Below are positions 1 through 11,200 of a DNA stretch of 64,000 bases, one piece after another. Under the pieces are notes generated by a model. It had not been told where the DNA came from. It ran no database searches and saw only the letters and a program-made list of their open reading frames with translations. This stretch comes from JAWRCU01 sp033542235 (GTDB lineage Bacteria; Pseudomonadota; Alphaproteobacteria; Rhizobiales; Rhizobiaceae): NCBI RefSeq assembly GCF_033542235.1, contig NZ_JAWRCU010000014.1:62001-126000 (forward strand). Direction: 5' to 3'. A program made the translations under genes and the position numbers. Within the stretch, counting starts at the first letter, position 1. Every line of letters starts with the position of its first letter.

Positions 1-1
1 G

Positions 2-370
2 TCGCGCCTGCTCAGCTTCGACCGCTCGCTCGAAGAGGCGGCCATGGATCTTGGCGCGACGCCTTTGCGGACCTTCTTCCAGGTCACGCTGCCAGTCATC
101 CTGCCCGCCGTGGTGTCCGGCTGGATGCTGGCCTTCACCCTCTCGCTCGACGATCTGGTGATCGCAAGCTTCACCTCCGGCCCCGGTGCCACGACGCTGC
201 CCATGAAAATCTACAGCCAGGTCCGCCTCGGCGTGACGCCGGAGATCAACGCCGTCTCCACCCTCCTCGTCGCCATTGTGGCGATCGGCGTCATCATCGC
301 CTCGATCGCCAACAAGCGGCGCGAGGCGCAGCGCATCAGAGACGAGCAGGCGGCGCTGAGAGGCGCGTGA
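2..370 (+). CDS. potI: ABC transporter permease, PotI/PotC type (C-terminal part)
   Basis: Inner-membrane permease of a polyamine-type (spermidine/putrescine) ABC importer. The gene begins before the window; 122 codons and the stop TGA are visible. The frame opens in the cytoplasmic coupling loop: the EAA motif reads EEAAMDLGATPLRTFFQVTLP-like (E-A-A, conserved G, final LP), the contact site for the ATPase. It continues through two hydrophobic segments and the LDDLVIASF stretch typical of PotC/PotI, and ends in a basic tail. Upstream partners (potF, G, H) would lie outside the window. A palindromic repeat follows the stop within 6 bp, and no gene on this strand follows closely, so this looks like the last gene of its operon. 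Substrate is inferred from family resemblance only. Confidence 0.85.
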   Translation, partial: SRLLSFDRSLEEAAMDLGATPLRTFFQVTLPVILPAVVSGWMLAFTLSLDDLVIASFTSGPGATTLPMKIYSQVRLGVTPEINAVSTLLVAIVAIGVIIASIANKRREAQRIRDEQAALRGA

Positions 371-375
371 GGCGT

Positions 376-422
376 CAGCATGATCCCGAAAAGTTGCAGA
401 CTTTTCGGATAAGATCATGCTG
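376..422. repeat. Short intergenic palindrome, family P (copy 1)
   Basis: Inverted repeat of the form CAGCATGATC ... GATCATGCTG around the core CCGAAAAGTTGCAGACTTTTCGG. The same element recurs at 4863, 16592 (diverged), 20761, 23558 and, degenerate, at 45023. It lies between two genes converging from opposite strands. Confidence 0.85.
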
Positions 423-431
423 CAAAACAGG

Positions 432-2297
432 CTAGTCGTTCTGCCCTATCCGCGGCCGGTCGAAATAGGTGTCGCTGAAAATCGGCGAGACGAAGGGCGC
501 GGCCCATGAGCCGCCGACGAAGAACGACGCCTCGGCCGCATTGGGATCGTCGGCCGCCGCCTTCACGGGAATGAGCGCACCGGAGAGCGCGATCCCGCCG
601 ACCGAGTAAGGCACTACGCCGGTCAAGGTGAGCCGGCGCGGGCCAAGCGTCGCTTCGGCTTTCTCGAGCCTCGCCGTCCCGTCGGCGAGCGTTGCCCTGA
701 CCTCGGCACGGTCGACATTGAGCGTACTCGGGGCAACATCTGCGAGCGGGAAGAACCCGCCCTGCTTGAAGCGGTTGATGAAGTCGCCGATATCGAAGCC
801 ATTCACCGTGCCCGGCCCGAAGGTCATCGAGAACGAGCCGGCTGCCGTTTGCAGGAATCTGTTCCAATCGGGGGCGGGGCCTTTGAGCATGAGCGACACC
901 GTTGCCTTTCCTGACGGCGTGGTGCGCAGCGACTTGGCGAGCGTGGCCGCAGCCGCGGTGTCGACATCGCTGGCGAGCAGCCTGACATCCAGGTTGCCGT
1001 TGTCGCCCTTGCGGTCGTAGCGCAAGCCGGCCTGCACCGTGCCGCCGAATATGGTGGAGTCGGAGATGTCGAAAGCAGCGAGGTCGCCCCTGACCTGCGC
1101 CGTTGCGGCGAAACCCGTGAAGACCAGGTCGCCTGCAGTAGCCCTATTCGCCGAGAGGCGCAGGTCGAGATTGTATTTCTCGGCGAACGCGACGTCGATC
1201 GTCGAGGGGCTGCCGTCGCTGCCGGGCACGAAAGGCGTGAAAGCCGACAGGAAGGCACGCAGGTCGAACTGATCGAAAGCGAGCGTGCCGACGAAGCCGG
1301 GCACCGCGTCAGCCAGCGACAGTTCGAGCACGCCGGAGGCCGGATTACCGTCGAGCGTGATCTGGGCGTCTTCGAGCCTAAGGCGCCTGCGGTCGCCGGT
1401 GATCTTGCCCGACAGGGCGACAGGCCCCGAAGCCGCCCCCGGCGGCAGGTCGTTGCGAGACCATTCGAGCATGCGCCTCAGCGATGGCGAGTTGAAGGCC
1501 ACCTGGCCGTTGAAGAAGGAGTTCTGTGAAAGATTGGCGACCCCGTCGAAGTGTCCCGCGGCCGGGGCCGCCTTGACATTGACGGAGACGGGCGCCGAGC
1601 CGCCCGCAAAAAGGATGAGCGGCTGCGCGGACGCAGCCTCGACCGAGAAATTCTCGCCCCGCCAGACGCCGTTCGCCCTCAGCCTGGCCTTGCTGTTGAG
1701 AGCGCTCCATTCGACTGCGCCGGCAAGACCGGTGATCAACGCGGCGTTGTTGCCGCCGTTGCGGTCCATCACCTGACCGTCGCTGAACTCCACCGTGCCG
1801 AAAGATTCGTCGGACAGGGCTGAAAGGTTCGGGTTCGTCGGATTCTTGGCGAGCACTTCGCGCGCCTTTTCGATCGCGTGCCAGATGCGGCCGATCTTCG
1901 GCGCGGTGGGCGCGTAGCGGTTTGGCGCGACCTGGGTCACATAGAGCACCGGCCTGACGAGGCTGGCCCTGGAGAAAACGATGTTGCCGCGCAGAGCCGC
2001 GATCGGCGACAACTCAAGCTCGACGGTTTCGGCATCGAGCACGGGCCGGCGGCTCGAGTCCTCCCAGTCGGACAGGCTTACGTCGTTGAGAACCGCCTTG
2101 AAACTTGGCCAGATCTGGATGTCAGGGGCGGCGCCAAGCTCGACGCGATAGCCGCTCCAGGCGCTCATCTCCAGCGCGATACGATCCTGGACGATGCGCG
2201 TGGAAGCGATGAGGGGCAGCACTGCAACGATCATCGCAGCAACAATCGCGGCCGCGATCAGGCCCCATATGCTTTTTCTGATCATCGATGCCGGCAT
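432..2297 (-). CDS. AsmA family protein
   Basis: A 621-residue protein of the AsmA/bridge-like lipid transfer family, which are inner-membrane-anchored periplasmic proteins linked to outer-membrane assembly and lipid homeostasis. Residues about 8-30 form one hydrophobic anchor after a basic start (MIRKS), followed by the typical AsmA N-terminal module (Y-RVELG, then L-DVSLSDW). The rest is a long beta-rich, low-cysteine periplasmic region with an AsmA_2-like C-terminal part (GPAPDWNRFLQTAAGSF and later repeats). The ATG at 2297 has a GGAG five bases upstream. It stands alone: the neighbouring genes are on the other strand. The precise substrate cannot be told from the sequence. Confidence 0.85.
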   Translation of the reverse strand: MPASMIRKSIWGLIAAAIVAAMIVAVLPLIASTRIVQDRIALEMSAWSGYRVELGAAPDIQIWPSFKAVLNDVSLSDWEDSSRRPVLDAETVELELSPIAALRGNIVFSRASLVRPVLYVTQVAPNRYAPTAPKIGRIWHAIEKAREVLAKNPTNPNLSALSDESFGTVEFSDGQVMDRNGGNNAALITGLAGAVEWSALNSKARLRANGVWRGENFSVEAASAQPLILFAGGSAPVSVNVKAAPAAGHFDGVANLSQNSFFNGQVAFNSPSLRRMLEWSRNDLPPGAASGPVALSGKITGDRRRLRLEDAQITLDGNPASGVLELSLADAVPGFVGTLAFDQFDLRAFLSAFTPFVPGSDGSPSTIDVAFAEKYNLDLRLSANRATAGDLVFTGFAATAQVRGDLAAFDISDSTIFGGTVQAGLRYDRKGDNGNLDVRLLASDVDTAAAATLAKSLRTTPSGKATVSLMLKGPAPDWNRFLQTAAGSFSMTFGPGTVNGFDIGDFINRFKQGGFFPLADVAPSTLNVDRAEVRATLADGTARLEKAEATLGPRRLTLTGVVPYSVGGIALSGALIPVKAAADDPNAAEASFFVGGSWAAPFVSPIFSDTYFDRPRIGQND

Positions 2298-2602
2298 GAT
2301 GCTCCGAGCGCTGCGCTGAACGGTATGGCGCCGCGGCCAAGCCCTGCCTTGTGCGATTTAGACCGTTCACGAATCATTTCAACTCATTTCAAGCTATTAT
2401 GGCCGGTCAATGGCGTTTTTTGGATGTACTCGCAATTTTCAGGCGATAGTGTCTTTTGCTGCCGTGCGATAACAGTAGCTCCCCCAATGACTAAGCAGGC
2501 ATCGCGGATGTCCCACGATGGCTCGCTTGGATTTCCAATTGACCGCAGATTGTTATCACAAAGCCGGTAGGGCAATTTTGCGGAACGTGCTCAGGAGGAC
2601 CA
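2298..2602. other. Divergent intergenic region, asmA-like gene / acetoacetyl-CoA synthetase
   Basis: About 305 bp, noticeably richer in AT than the flanking genes, holding the promoters of two divergent genes. A TTGACC hexamer occurs at about 2540, but I see no convincing operator palindrome, small gene or RNA here. A near-perfect ribosome binding site (AGGAGG) lies just before the ATG at 2603. Confidence 0.5.
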
Positions 2603-4561
<1,959 letters not shown>

Positions 4562-4699
4562 GGCTTGGACTTTGGGGGCGGTCGAAGGGGTGCCGGCTGA
4601 GCAGTGTGGGCAGCCATCATGGTTAACCAAACCTTCCCGCGAAATTTACCTCGATTTCAGGGTTGGTACACTTCGGTAAATTCTGCGGCTGCCTGGTAA

Positions 4700-4844
4700 G
4701 AAGTTGTTAATCGCCGCCCCGGATAGTCGACGACAACTTGAGAGAGAACTCCCGACTTTCACTCCCGGAGGTCGTCGGCCCCTCAAGCTCCCGTAGTCAC
4801 AGCATTTTTTGGACTGAGGCGCCCTTCGGCGCCTCTCTTTTTTT
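4700..4844 (+). ncRNA. Possible small RNA with repeated CUCCC motifs, ending in a strong terminator
   Basis: No open frame explains this stretch. It carries three CTCCC motifs (at about 4749, 4762 and 4788) of the anti-Shine-Dalgarno kind seen in alphaproteobacterial trans-acting sRNAs such as AbcR and the alpha-r families, and ends at a perfect intrinsic terminator. Two helices can form, CGACGAC 4728-4734 with GTCGTCG 4771-4777 and CTTGAG 4737-4742 with CTCAAG 4782-4787; they cross, so they are either alternatives or a pseudoknot. The 5' end is a guess: I found no clear promoter. The alternative is simply the 3' UTR of the acetoacetyl-CoA synthetase gene. Confidence 0.4.
4816..4844 (+). terminator. 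Intrinsic terminator
   Basis: Perfect 8 bp stem GAGGCGCC/GGCGCCTC with loop CTTC, followed by TCTTTTTTT. It ends transcription from the plus strand, either of the putative small RNA or of the gene ending at 4561. Confidence 0.9.
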
Positions 4845-4862
4845 GGGCATCGCGCGGAAAAT

Positions 4863-4969
4863 GGCATTATCGCGAAAAGTTGCCGACTTTTCGGATGAGA
4901 TCATGCCGCAAAAACAAGCAGCCAGGGGGGATGAATCACTCGATACGAATTCATTTATCCCGCCCTGGC
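4863..4969. repeat. Compound palindrome: family P copy 2 plus family C copy 1
   Basis: 4863-4907 is a P element (GGCAT ... ATGCC around CGAAAAGTTGCCGACTTTTCG). Thirteen bases later comes a second inverted repeat at 4921-4969 (GCCAGGG-GGATGAAT against ATTCA-TTTATCCCGCCCTGGC). The same P-then-C order is found at 23558-23657. Confidence 0.75.
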
Positions 4970-4994
4970 GGACGCGATGTTCGGCCGAAGCCTC

Positions 4995-6716
4995 TCACAT
5001 AGCTGCTTCCTTGTCGCGCATCAGAGCGCCGGAAAGCAGCACGACCGGCACGAGCGCCGTTACGATGATGGCGAGCGCTGCAATCGCCCCGTCCTCCGGC
5101 ACGCCGCGCGAGGCATTCTCGTAGACGAAGGTGGCGAGCGTGTTGAAGCCGAACGGTCTGAGCAGGATCGTCGCCGACAATTCCTTGATCGTATCGACGA
5201 AGACCAGCACCAGCGCCGTCAGGATCGCGGGGCTGAGCAGCGGCAGAAGCACCGAGGCCGCGCTTCCTAGAGGTGAACGCCCCAGGCTGCGCGCCGCTTC
5301 GTCCAGATTGGGCGGCAGCTTCTCGATGCCGGAGCGCACTGCGCCTTCCGCGAGCGCCAGGAAGCGGATGGTGCAGGCGAGCACTACGGCTGCAGCGGTT
5401 CCGGAGATCAGCAACCCGGTCGAGATGCCGAGCGAGCTTCGCAACAGCGCGTCGACGGCATTGTCGAAGCGCGCCAGCACGAACAGCAGGCCAAGTCCGA
5501 TGATGCCGCCCGGCAACGCGTAGCCGATCGAGGCAAGCCGGACGGCGACGCGCATCGAATGCGAGCGCGACAGCCGCACGGCATTGATGAGGAACAGCGC
5601 CAGCATCACTGTGAGCAGCGAAGCCGTCGAGGCGGTGAGCAGGCTGCTGAGGAAGGAGGAAGCCAGGTCGGGAGATGCAATCTGGTCGAGCCGGCGCAGC
5701 GCATAGCTGCCGAATACGTAAAGCGGGATGCCGAACCCGCACAGCACCGGCACTGTAGCGACGGCAAGCGCGAGCAGCTTCCGCCAGCCTTTGAGCGGTA
5801 TGCGCTGCGGTCGTACCTTGAGATGCGTGCCGCGAGTGGTGTGGAAGCGCTGCCGCTGCCGAGCCCGGTCCTCCGCGAAAAGCAGGACGAGCACCAGAAA
5901 AAGCATGACGAGCGCGACCTGCGCGCCGCCCTCCAGGCTGCCGCGGTTGAGCCAAGTCGAATAGACCGAGACCGTCAGCGTCTGCACACCCAGATATTCC
6001 GAGGCGCCGATGTCGTTGATCGTCTCCATTAGCACGAGCGCCACGCCTGCGGCGATTGCCGGCCGCGCGACCGGGAGCAGCACGCGCCAGAACACCTTCC
6101 ACGGCGCAGCGCCCAGTGTGCGCGCGACGTCCGCGATATTGCGGCCCTGCATCAGGAAGACGATGCGCGCGGTGAGGTAGACATAGGGGTAGAGCACCGA
6201 GGCCATCACGAAAGCCGCGCCGCCGGTCGAGCGAATGTCGGGGAACCAGTAGTCGCGCATGCTCCGGAAGCCGAACGCCGCTCGCAACAGGCTCTGCACC
6301 GGTCCGGTGTAGAGAAAAAACTCGGCAAAGGCATAGGCCGCAAGATAGGGCGGCACGGCAAGCGGCAGTACCAGCGCCCAGGAGAAGAAACGCCGCGCCG
6401 GGAATTCGAAGGCGACCACCAGCCAGGCCGTAGCGACGCCGAGCACTGTGGTCGAGGCGGCGACCGCGAAAAGCAGCGAGATCGTCGTGAAGCTGGCTTT
6501 CGGCAGGATCGACCGAAACAGGTAGCCCCACTCTTCTGCGCCGCCGCTGAACGCGATGAGCACCAGGCTCGCGATGGGCAGGAGCACGATCGCCGAGACA
6601 GCAAAGGCGACTGCGCTGGCGATCGGGTGGCGTGGGCGCCGGACGCGGGTGGACCGTGAGGCGCCCGGTCCGATGATGCCGCGTTCTGCCGAATACTGGA
6701 AAGGCGAATCGGCCAT
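4995..6716 (-). CDS. fbpB: Ferric-iron ABC transporter, fused double permease
   Basis: Inner-membrane permease of an FbpABC/SfuABC-type Fe3+ importer, 573 residues, with two complete permease halves in one chain (about twelve hydrophobic segments). Each half has its own EAA coupling loop: ARTLGAAPWKVFWRVLLP near residue 200 and EAARSLGRSPLGSAASVLLP near residue 480. The partner binding protein is encoded just upstream on the same strand at 7012-8070, so the two are probably one transcription unit interrupted by a 155 bp hairpin repeat. No ATPase gene (fbpC) is adjacent: the stretch after the stop is non-coding. The ATG at 6716 has no good ribosome binding site. Confidence 0.9.
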   Translation of the reverse strand: MADSPFQYSAERGIIGPGASRSTRVRRPRHPIASAVAFAVSAIVLLPIASLVLIAFSGGAEEWGYLFRSILPKASFTTISLLFAVAASTTVLGVATAWLVVAFEFPARRFFSWALVLPLAVPPYLAAYAFAEFFLYTGPVQSLLRAAFGFRSMRDYWFPDIRSTGGAAFVMASVLYPYVYLTARIVFLMQGRNIADVARTLGAAPWKVFWRVLLPVARPAIAAGVALVLMETINDIGASEYLGVQTLTVSVYSTWLNRGSLEGGAQVALVMLFLVLVLLFAEDRARQRQRFHTTRGTHLKVRPQRIPLKGWRKLLALAVATVPVLCGFGIPLYVFGSYALRRLDQIASPDLASSFLSSLLTASTASLLTVMLALFLINAVRLSRSHSMRVAVRLASIGYALPGGIIGLGLLFVLARFDNAVDALLRSSLGISTGLLISGTAAAVVLACTIRFLALAEGAVRSGIEKLPPNLDEAARSLGRSPLGSAASVLLPLLSPAILTALVLVFVDTIKELSATILLRPFGFNTLATFVYENASRGVPEDGAIAALAIIVTALVPVVLLSGALMRDKEAAM

Positions 6717-6749
6717 TACGATTGCGATAGGAGCTTGCGCCCCTTCGCA

Positions 6750-6904
6750 CCCCCCTCTGTCCTGCCGGACATCTCCCCCTCAAGGGGGGAGATCGGACGG
6801 CCGCTCCCCCTGCGCATCTCCTGCGACGTGGACGGTTGGCGAAACCACTTGCGACAGCCAATCTCCCCCCTTGAGGGGGAGATGTCCGGCAGGACAGAGG
6901 GGGG
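6750..6904. repeat. Long hairpin element, family H (copy 1)
   Basis: The left arm starts CCCCCCTCTGTCCTGCCGGA and the right arm ends with its complement. The inner arm reads CCCCTCAAGG on the left and CCTTGAGGGG on the right, a pairing specific to this copy. The element sits between fbpA and fbpB. Confidence 0.92.
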
Positions 6905-7011
6905 CAACGTAGAGTGCTTTGGCCTAAGAGCTACCTTGAAGACCGCACCAACGCGAAAAGCCGGGCGCGAAGCCCGGCTCGGCGTTTCAATCGGAGACAA
7001 CCCCATTCTGT

Positions 7012-8070
7012 TCAACTGCTCGGCCCGTCATTCAGCCCGACCCGGTCCACCATTTCGGAAGCGGCCTTGCGGTTGTTGCCGATGTCGACCAGCGGCAGCA
7101 TATCGGCCTTCAGTTCGCCGAAGCCACTGACGATCTCGGATGGCGCCAGCCCCGGCTCGACCGGATATTCGAAATTCTTCTCGGCATAGATCTTCTGCGC
7201 TTCGTGCTGCGAAAGGAATTCCAAGAGCTTGATGGCGTTGTCCTTGTTCGGCGCATATTTTGCGAGCGCCATGCCGGAAATGTTGACATGGGTGCCGCCG
7301 TCGGCGCCGAAATCGGGGAAGATCACTTTGAGCGATCTCGCATATTCCTGCTCCTGCGGGTCCTTCTCGTTGGTGAGCATCAGGCCGACATAATAGGTGT
7401 TGCCGAGCGCGATGTCGCATTCGCCCGTATAGATCGACTTTGCCTGGCTGCGGTCGCTACCGTCCGGCTTGCGCGCGAGGTTCTCCTTGAAGGCGCGCAT
7501 CCATCGCTCGGTTTTCTCCTCGCCCCAATGCGCGATCATCGCGGCGAACAGCGCGATATTATAGTCGTGCTGGCCGGAGCGGATGCAGATGCGGCCCTTC
7601 CATTTCGGATCGGCGAGATCGGCATAGGAAAGGTGATCCTCCTTCACCCGATCCTTGGAAGCGTAGACCACGCGGGCGCGCTTGGTGACGCCGAACCATT
7701 CGCCGTCCGGGTCGCGATACTGGGCCGAAATGTTCTTGTTGATGATCTCGTCATCGAGTGGCTGGGTGACGCCCTTTGCCTTGGTGGCCGTGAGCCGGCT
7801 GATGTCGACCGTCATGATGACGTCCGCCGGCGAGTTCTGTCCCTCCGCAGCGATGCGCTCCTCGAGGCCTTTGTCGAGAAACAGCACCTGGGTCTTGATC
7901 CCAGTCTCTTTGGTGAATTCGTCGAGCACCGGCTTGATGAGATCCGGCTGCCGGTAGGTGTAGATGTTGACCGTGCCTTCGGCCGAAGCAGGGGCTGAGA
8001 AAAAGCCGGCGAGAGCAAGTGCTGCGGCGCTCGCCAGGATGGTCGGCACGCGCGACGTCGAACGGTTCAT
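7012..8070 (-). CDS. fbpA: Ferric-iron ABC transporter, periplasmic binding protein
   Basis: Periplasmic Fe3+-binding protein of the FbpA/SfuA/AfuA family, 352 residues. A Sec signal peptide covers about residues 1-30 and ends ASA-EG; the mature part starts VNIYTYRQPDLI. The paired tyrosines that ligate iron in the family are visible in LGNTYYVGLM. I chose ATG 8070 rather than an in-frame start nine codons upstream because it has GAGGAGA at the right distance and begins a proper signal peptide. Upstream, 128 bp from the start, is a perfect ICE box for the iron regulator Irr, so expression is expected to respond to iron or haem. fbpB follows on the same strand; the ATPase is not in this window. 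Confidence 0.93.
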   Translation of the reverse strand: MNRSTSRVPTILASAAALALAGFFSAPASAEGTVNIYTYRQPDLIKPVLDEFTKETGIKTQVLFLDKGLEERIAAEGQNSPADVIMTVDISRLTATKAKGVTQPLDDEIINKNISAQYRDPDGEWFGVTKRARVVYASKDRVKEDHLSYADLADPKWKGRICIRSGQHDYNIALFAAMIAHWGEEKTERWMRAFKENLARKPDGSDRSQAKSIYTGECDIALGNTYYVGLMLTNEKDPQEQEYARSLKVIFPDFGADGGTHVNISGMALAKYAPNKDNAIKLLEFLSQHEAQKIYAEKNFEYPVEPGLAPSEIVSGFGELKADMLPLVDIGNNRKAASEMVDRVGLNDGPSS

Positions 8071-8197
8071 TGGTCGTCTCCTCGCGTCGGGATTCAAGGT
8101 CCCGCGGAATAGCTGATCGGCAGCTTGTTTAGGCGGCCGTCGTGCTAATGCTGGAACTTGCCAGGAGCGTCAAGACAAAGCCCAATGAATTCAATAG

Positions 8198-8214
8198 TTT
8201 AGAACTATTCTAAA
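8198..8214. promoter_or_regulatory. ICE box, Irr-binding site (iron control element)
   Basis: TTTAGAA-CTA-TTCTAAA, an exact match to the iron control element bound by Irr in Rhizobiales; the palindrome extends to 9 bp arms (8196-8216). It lies between the end of the histidine kinase gene and the start of fbpA, both on the minus strand, so fbpA is the likely target. Confidence 0.9.
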
Positions 8215-8262
8215 CTGGAGGTTTTGACGCAGCTTTTTGAAATCGTGGACTTTTCTTCAAAC

Positions 8263-11200
8263 TTAGTCGGCCAGCACGCGCGTTGACGGAAAAGTGATCT
8301 CGACCAGCGTGCCCTCGCCGGGGGTCGAATTGATGATGAAGCGCGCTCGGTTGGCCTCGACCATGGCCTTGGTGAGCGGCAGGCCGAGGCCGGTACCGTC
8401 GCCGCGTGCCCGCTTCAGAGCGTTGATCTGCTTGAAAGGCTTCAGCGCTTGCTCGATCTCGGGCTGGCTCATGCCGATCCCGGTGTCGCGCACGCGCATG
8501 ACGACGTCGCCGGAGGCTTCGTAGGCCGTCGAAACGATCACCTGGCCGCCGGCCGGCGTGTAGCGGATTGCGTTGGACAGCAGGTTGAGCGCGATCTGCC
8601 GCACGCTTCTGAGATCGGCGACAACCTCCGGCAGGCGCGAGGCGAAGCTCGACCGGATGATCACGCGCTCGCGGTTCGCCTGAGGCTGCATCAGAGCCAC
8701 CGTTTCGGCCAGCGTGTCGTTGAGCGACACTGCCTCGTAGCTCATCTCCTGCTGGCCGGCCTCGATCTTGGAGATGTCGAGCAGGTCGTTGACGAGGTCG
8801 AGCACATGATTGCCCGAGCGGTTGATGTCGCGCAGATAGTCCTTGTAGCGATCGTTGCCGATCGGCCCGAACTTCCCGTCCAGCATCAGTTCGGAGAAGC
8901 CGATGATGGCGTTGAGCGGCGTGCGGATCTCGTGGCTGACGCGGGCAAGGAATTCCGTCTTCTGCGAGGAAGCGCGTTCGGCCTGCGCGCGCGCCTGGGT
9001 GAGTTCTTCCTCGGCGCGCTTCCATTGCGTGATGTCGCGCATCACGGCGCAATAGCCGCTGTCGCTCGGCAGTTTGCCGATCGTCATGAAGAGCGGGATG
9101 AAGCGGCCCTGCGACTCGCGGCCGATCACCTCGCGGCCATCGTTGAGGACGCTGGCCACCCCGTGGTCGGAGAGCCCGTTGAGATAGTCATGTGCCGCCC
9201 GCTGGCTCTCGATCGCGAAAAGCGAGGTGAACGGCTTGCCGGCGACGTCCTTGCTGTCGAAGCCGAACAGCGCCTCCGCGGGACGGCTGATCGAGCGAAT
9301 CATGCCGTCCGGCTTGATCAGCACCACGCCGTCGGTCGCCGTATCCATGATGGCTCTCATCTCGGCGATGCGAGCTTCGAGATCGGCATCGCCGTCCGGC
9401 ATGGCGGTGGCCTGCATTGCCGGATAGGTTACCGGCTGGCGCCAGCTTCGCCTGAGCGAAAGCAGCAGCGCCTTGCCCTGGCCCCACGGCACCGACTGCA
9501 GGAACGCTTCGACCGGATGTTCGAGGCCCTGACTGGTCCGGAGCCTCAGCTTGCGGCCGGGCTCGTCCCCGTCGTCCTCCGCGGGATAAGGCTCGCCGAA
9601 CAGTTCGCCGAGCCCGCCTGCCGCATCGAGCTCTTCGACCGAAGCATAGGCGGTGAAGTCGAGGAACTCGCGATTGGCGTAATGGAGCACATCGCCGGAA
9701 TGAATCAGCACGGGCACCGGCAGCTTGTCGAGGATCGAGGTATCGAGCGGTGCGCGCGCGGCTGACTGCTCTCCCGACGCGAAGGCCGAGGGAAGATAGC
9801 GCGGCGGCACCCTGTCGGCCGGCGGTGCCTCTGCAGCCTCGGGGGAGGATGCGGTTCCGGCCTCGCGCGCGACCTCCACGGCGGCCGTCGCGGCGGAAGC
9901 TTCACCAGTGAGCTCCCGTTCGGTCGCTGACTGCAGCGCGGCCTCATCTCCGGTCTTCCCCGGCTCAGCGACGGCCTCATCTTCCGGGGCCCCGGTCTCT
10001 GAAAGCTCGGTGGCAGCGCTTTCGGCCTCGGCGTCGGCCGCTTGCGGCGCCCCTGCCGAGCCTACTTGATCCAGGTCTGGGCCCGGCAATGTCCCTTCCG
10101 CCCCGCTGCCAATGCGTGCGGTCTCGTCCTCTGGCGACGTCTGCCGTTCCGGCGCTGCGTCAGGGCGTGGCTCGCGATCATTGTCGGCCCGCAGGGTCGG
10201 ATCGACCGGAGCCGCGACGCCGCTATCCTTTCTCAGCCTATCCCCGATCTCGCGGAAAGCATTACGTTCACCGGGCGACAACGCCTTGTCGATCGTCGGA
10301 CGGTGCTCGGCAAGCCGGATCACTTTGTCGGATTGCCGGCGCTCCTGCTTCGCGGCGATCGAAATGGCCGGCACTTCACCTTGAAACGGGTCGTTCGAAG
10401 CTGGGTGCTCGGCGGGCGCGCGGGGCGCCTGCTGCTCGCCAGGCGTCGCGCCCTCGTCGGATGTGGCTCCGCTCTCACCTGCGGCGGCGGCCGTGCTCGC
10501 CGCCATGTCCTGCTCGTCCGGGACCCGCTTGGCGAGAGAGAAGCCGCTCGCCTGCTGATCGACGATCGCATCGGTGGGGCGCGCCACGCCGAAGCCCCGG
10601 AAGCCTGCGAAGTTGCGATCGCGGTCGTAGGTCGGCAATGCCGCAAGATCGACCGGGATGCGCAGCTCCGTGCCGGCGACAGGCCAAAGCACCGAACGGC
10701 CGGACCATGTGTCGTGCCGTTCGAGCAGCCCCGCTATTTCGCCGCTCGGGTCGATGCCGAGCCTTTCTGCAGCCTCGCGAAAGCTGAGCCCCACGAGATC
10801 GCCGGGCGCGAGACGCACCGCCGACGCGAATTCCTGCGAAATCTCGCTAAAGCGGCCCGCGGCATCCGTCTTCCACACAAAGCGCACGGGTGCCGCGGAG
10901 CGATCGAAAGCGCTCGCCGAGGCCGATTCCGGGACACCCAGGCCATTCATCTCGGGTTGGCTTGCCGCCGGCCGGACTTGTTCGGCCGCTTGCGGTCGAT
11001 CCTCAGCAAGCGCCGGCGCCTCGTCCGCACTCTCGCGCGGCTGGTCGGAAGCGATTGCCGTTTCCCTGGCGGCAAGCTCGTCCGCCGCACCCTTCTGGCG
11101 CCCGGTACCCTCTCCGCTGTCTTGTGACGCGTCGGGGCCCTCGGCTGCAGGTGTCAGATCGGTGCCGTCGCGCGGCGTGCCTTCGGCGCTTGTCGCTCCT

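Noticed and set aside
4951..6861. A 636-codon minus-strand frame overlapping fbpB
   Set aside because: It is Arg/Ala/Gly-rich and featureless, while the overlapping frame encodes a complete double permease with two EAA motifs.
6750..6904. H elements as insertion sequences
   Set aside because: They are about 155 bp, contain no transposase frame and no visible target-site duplication; at most they are MITE- or REP-like.
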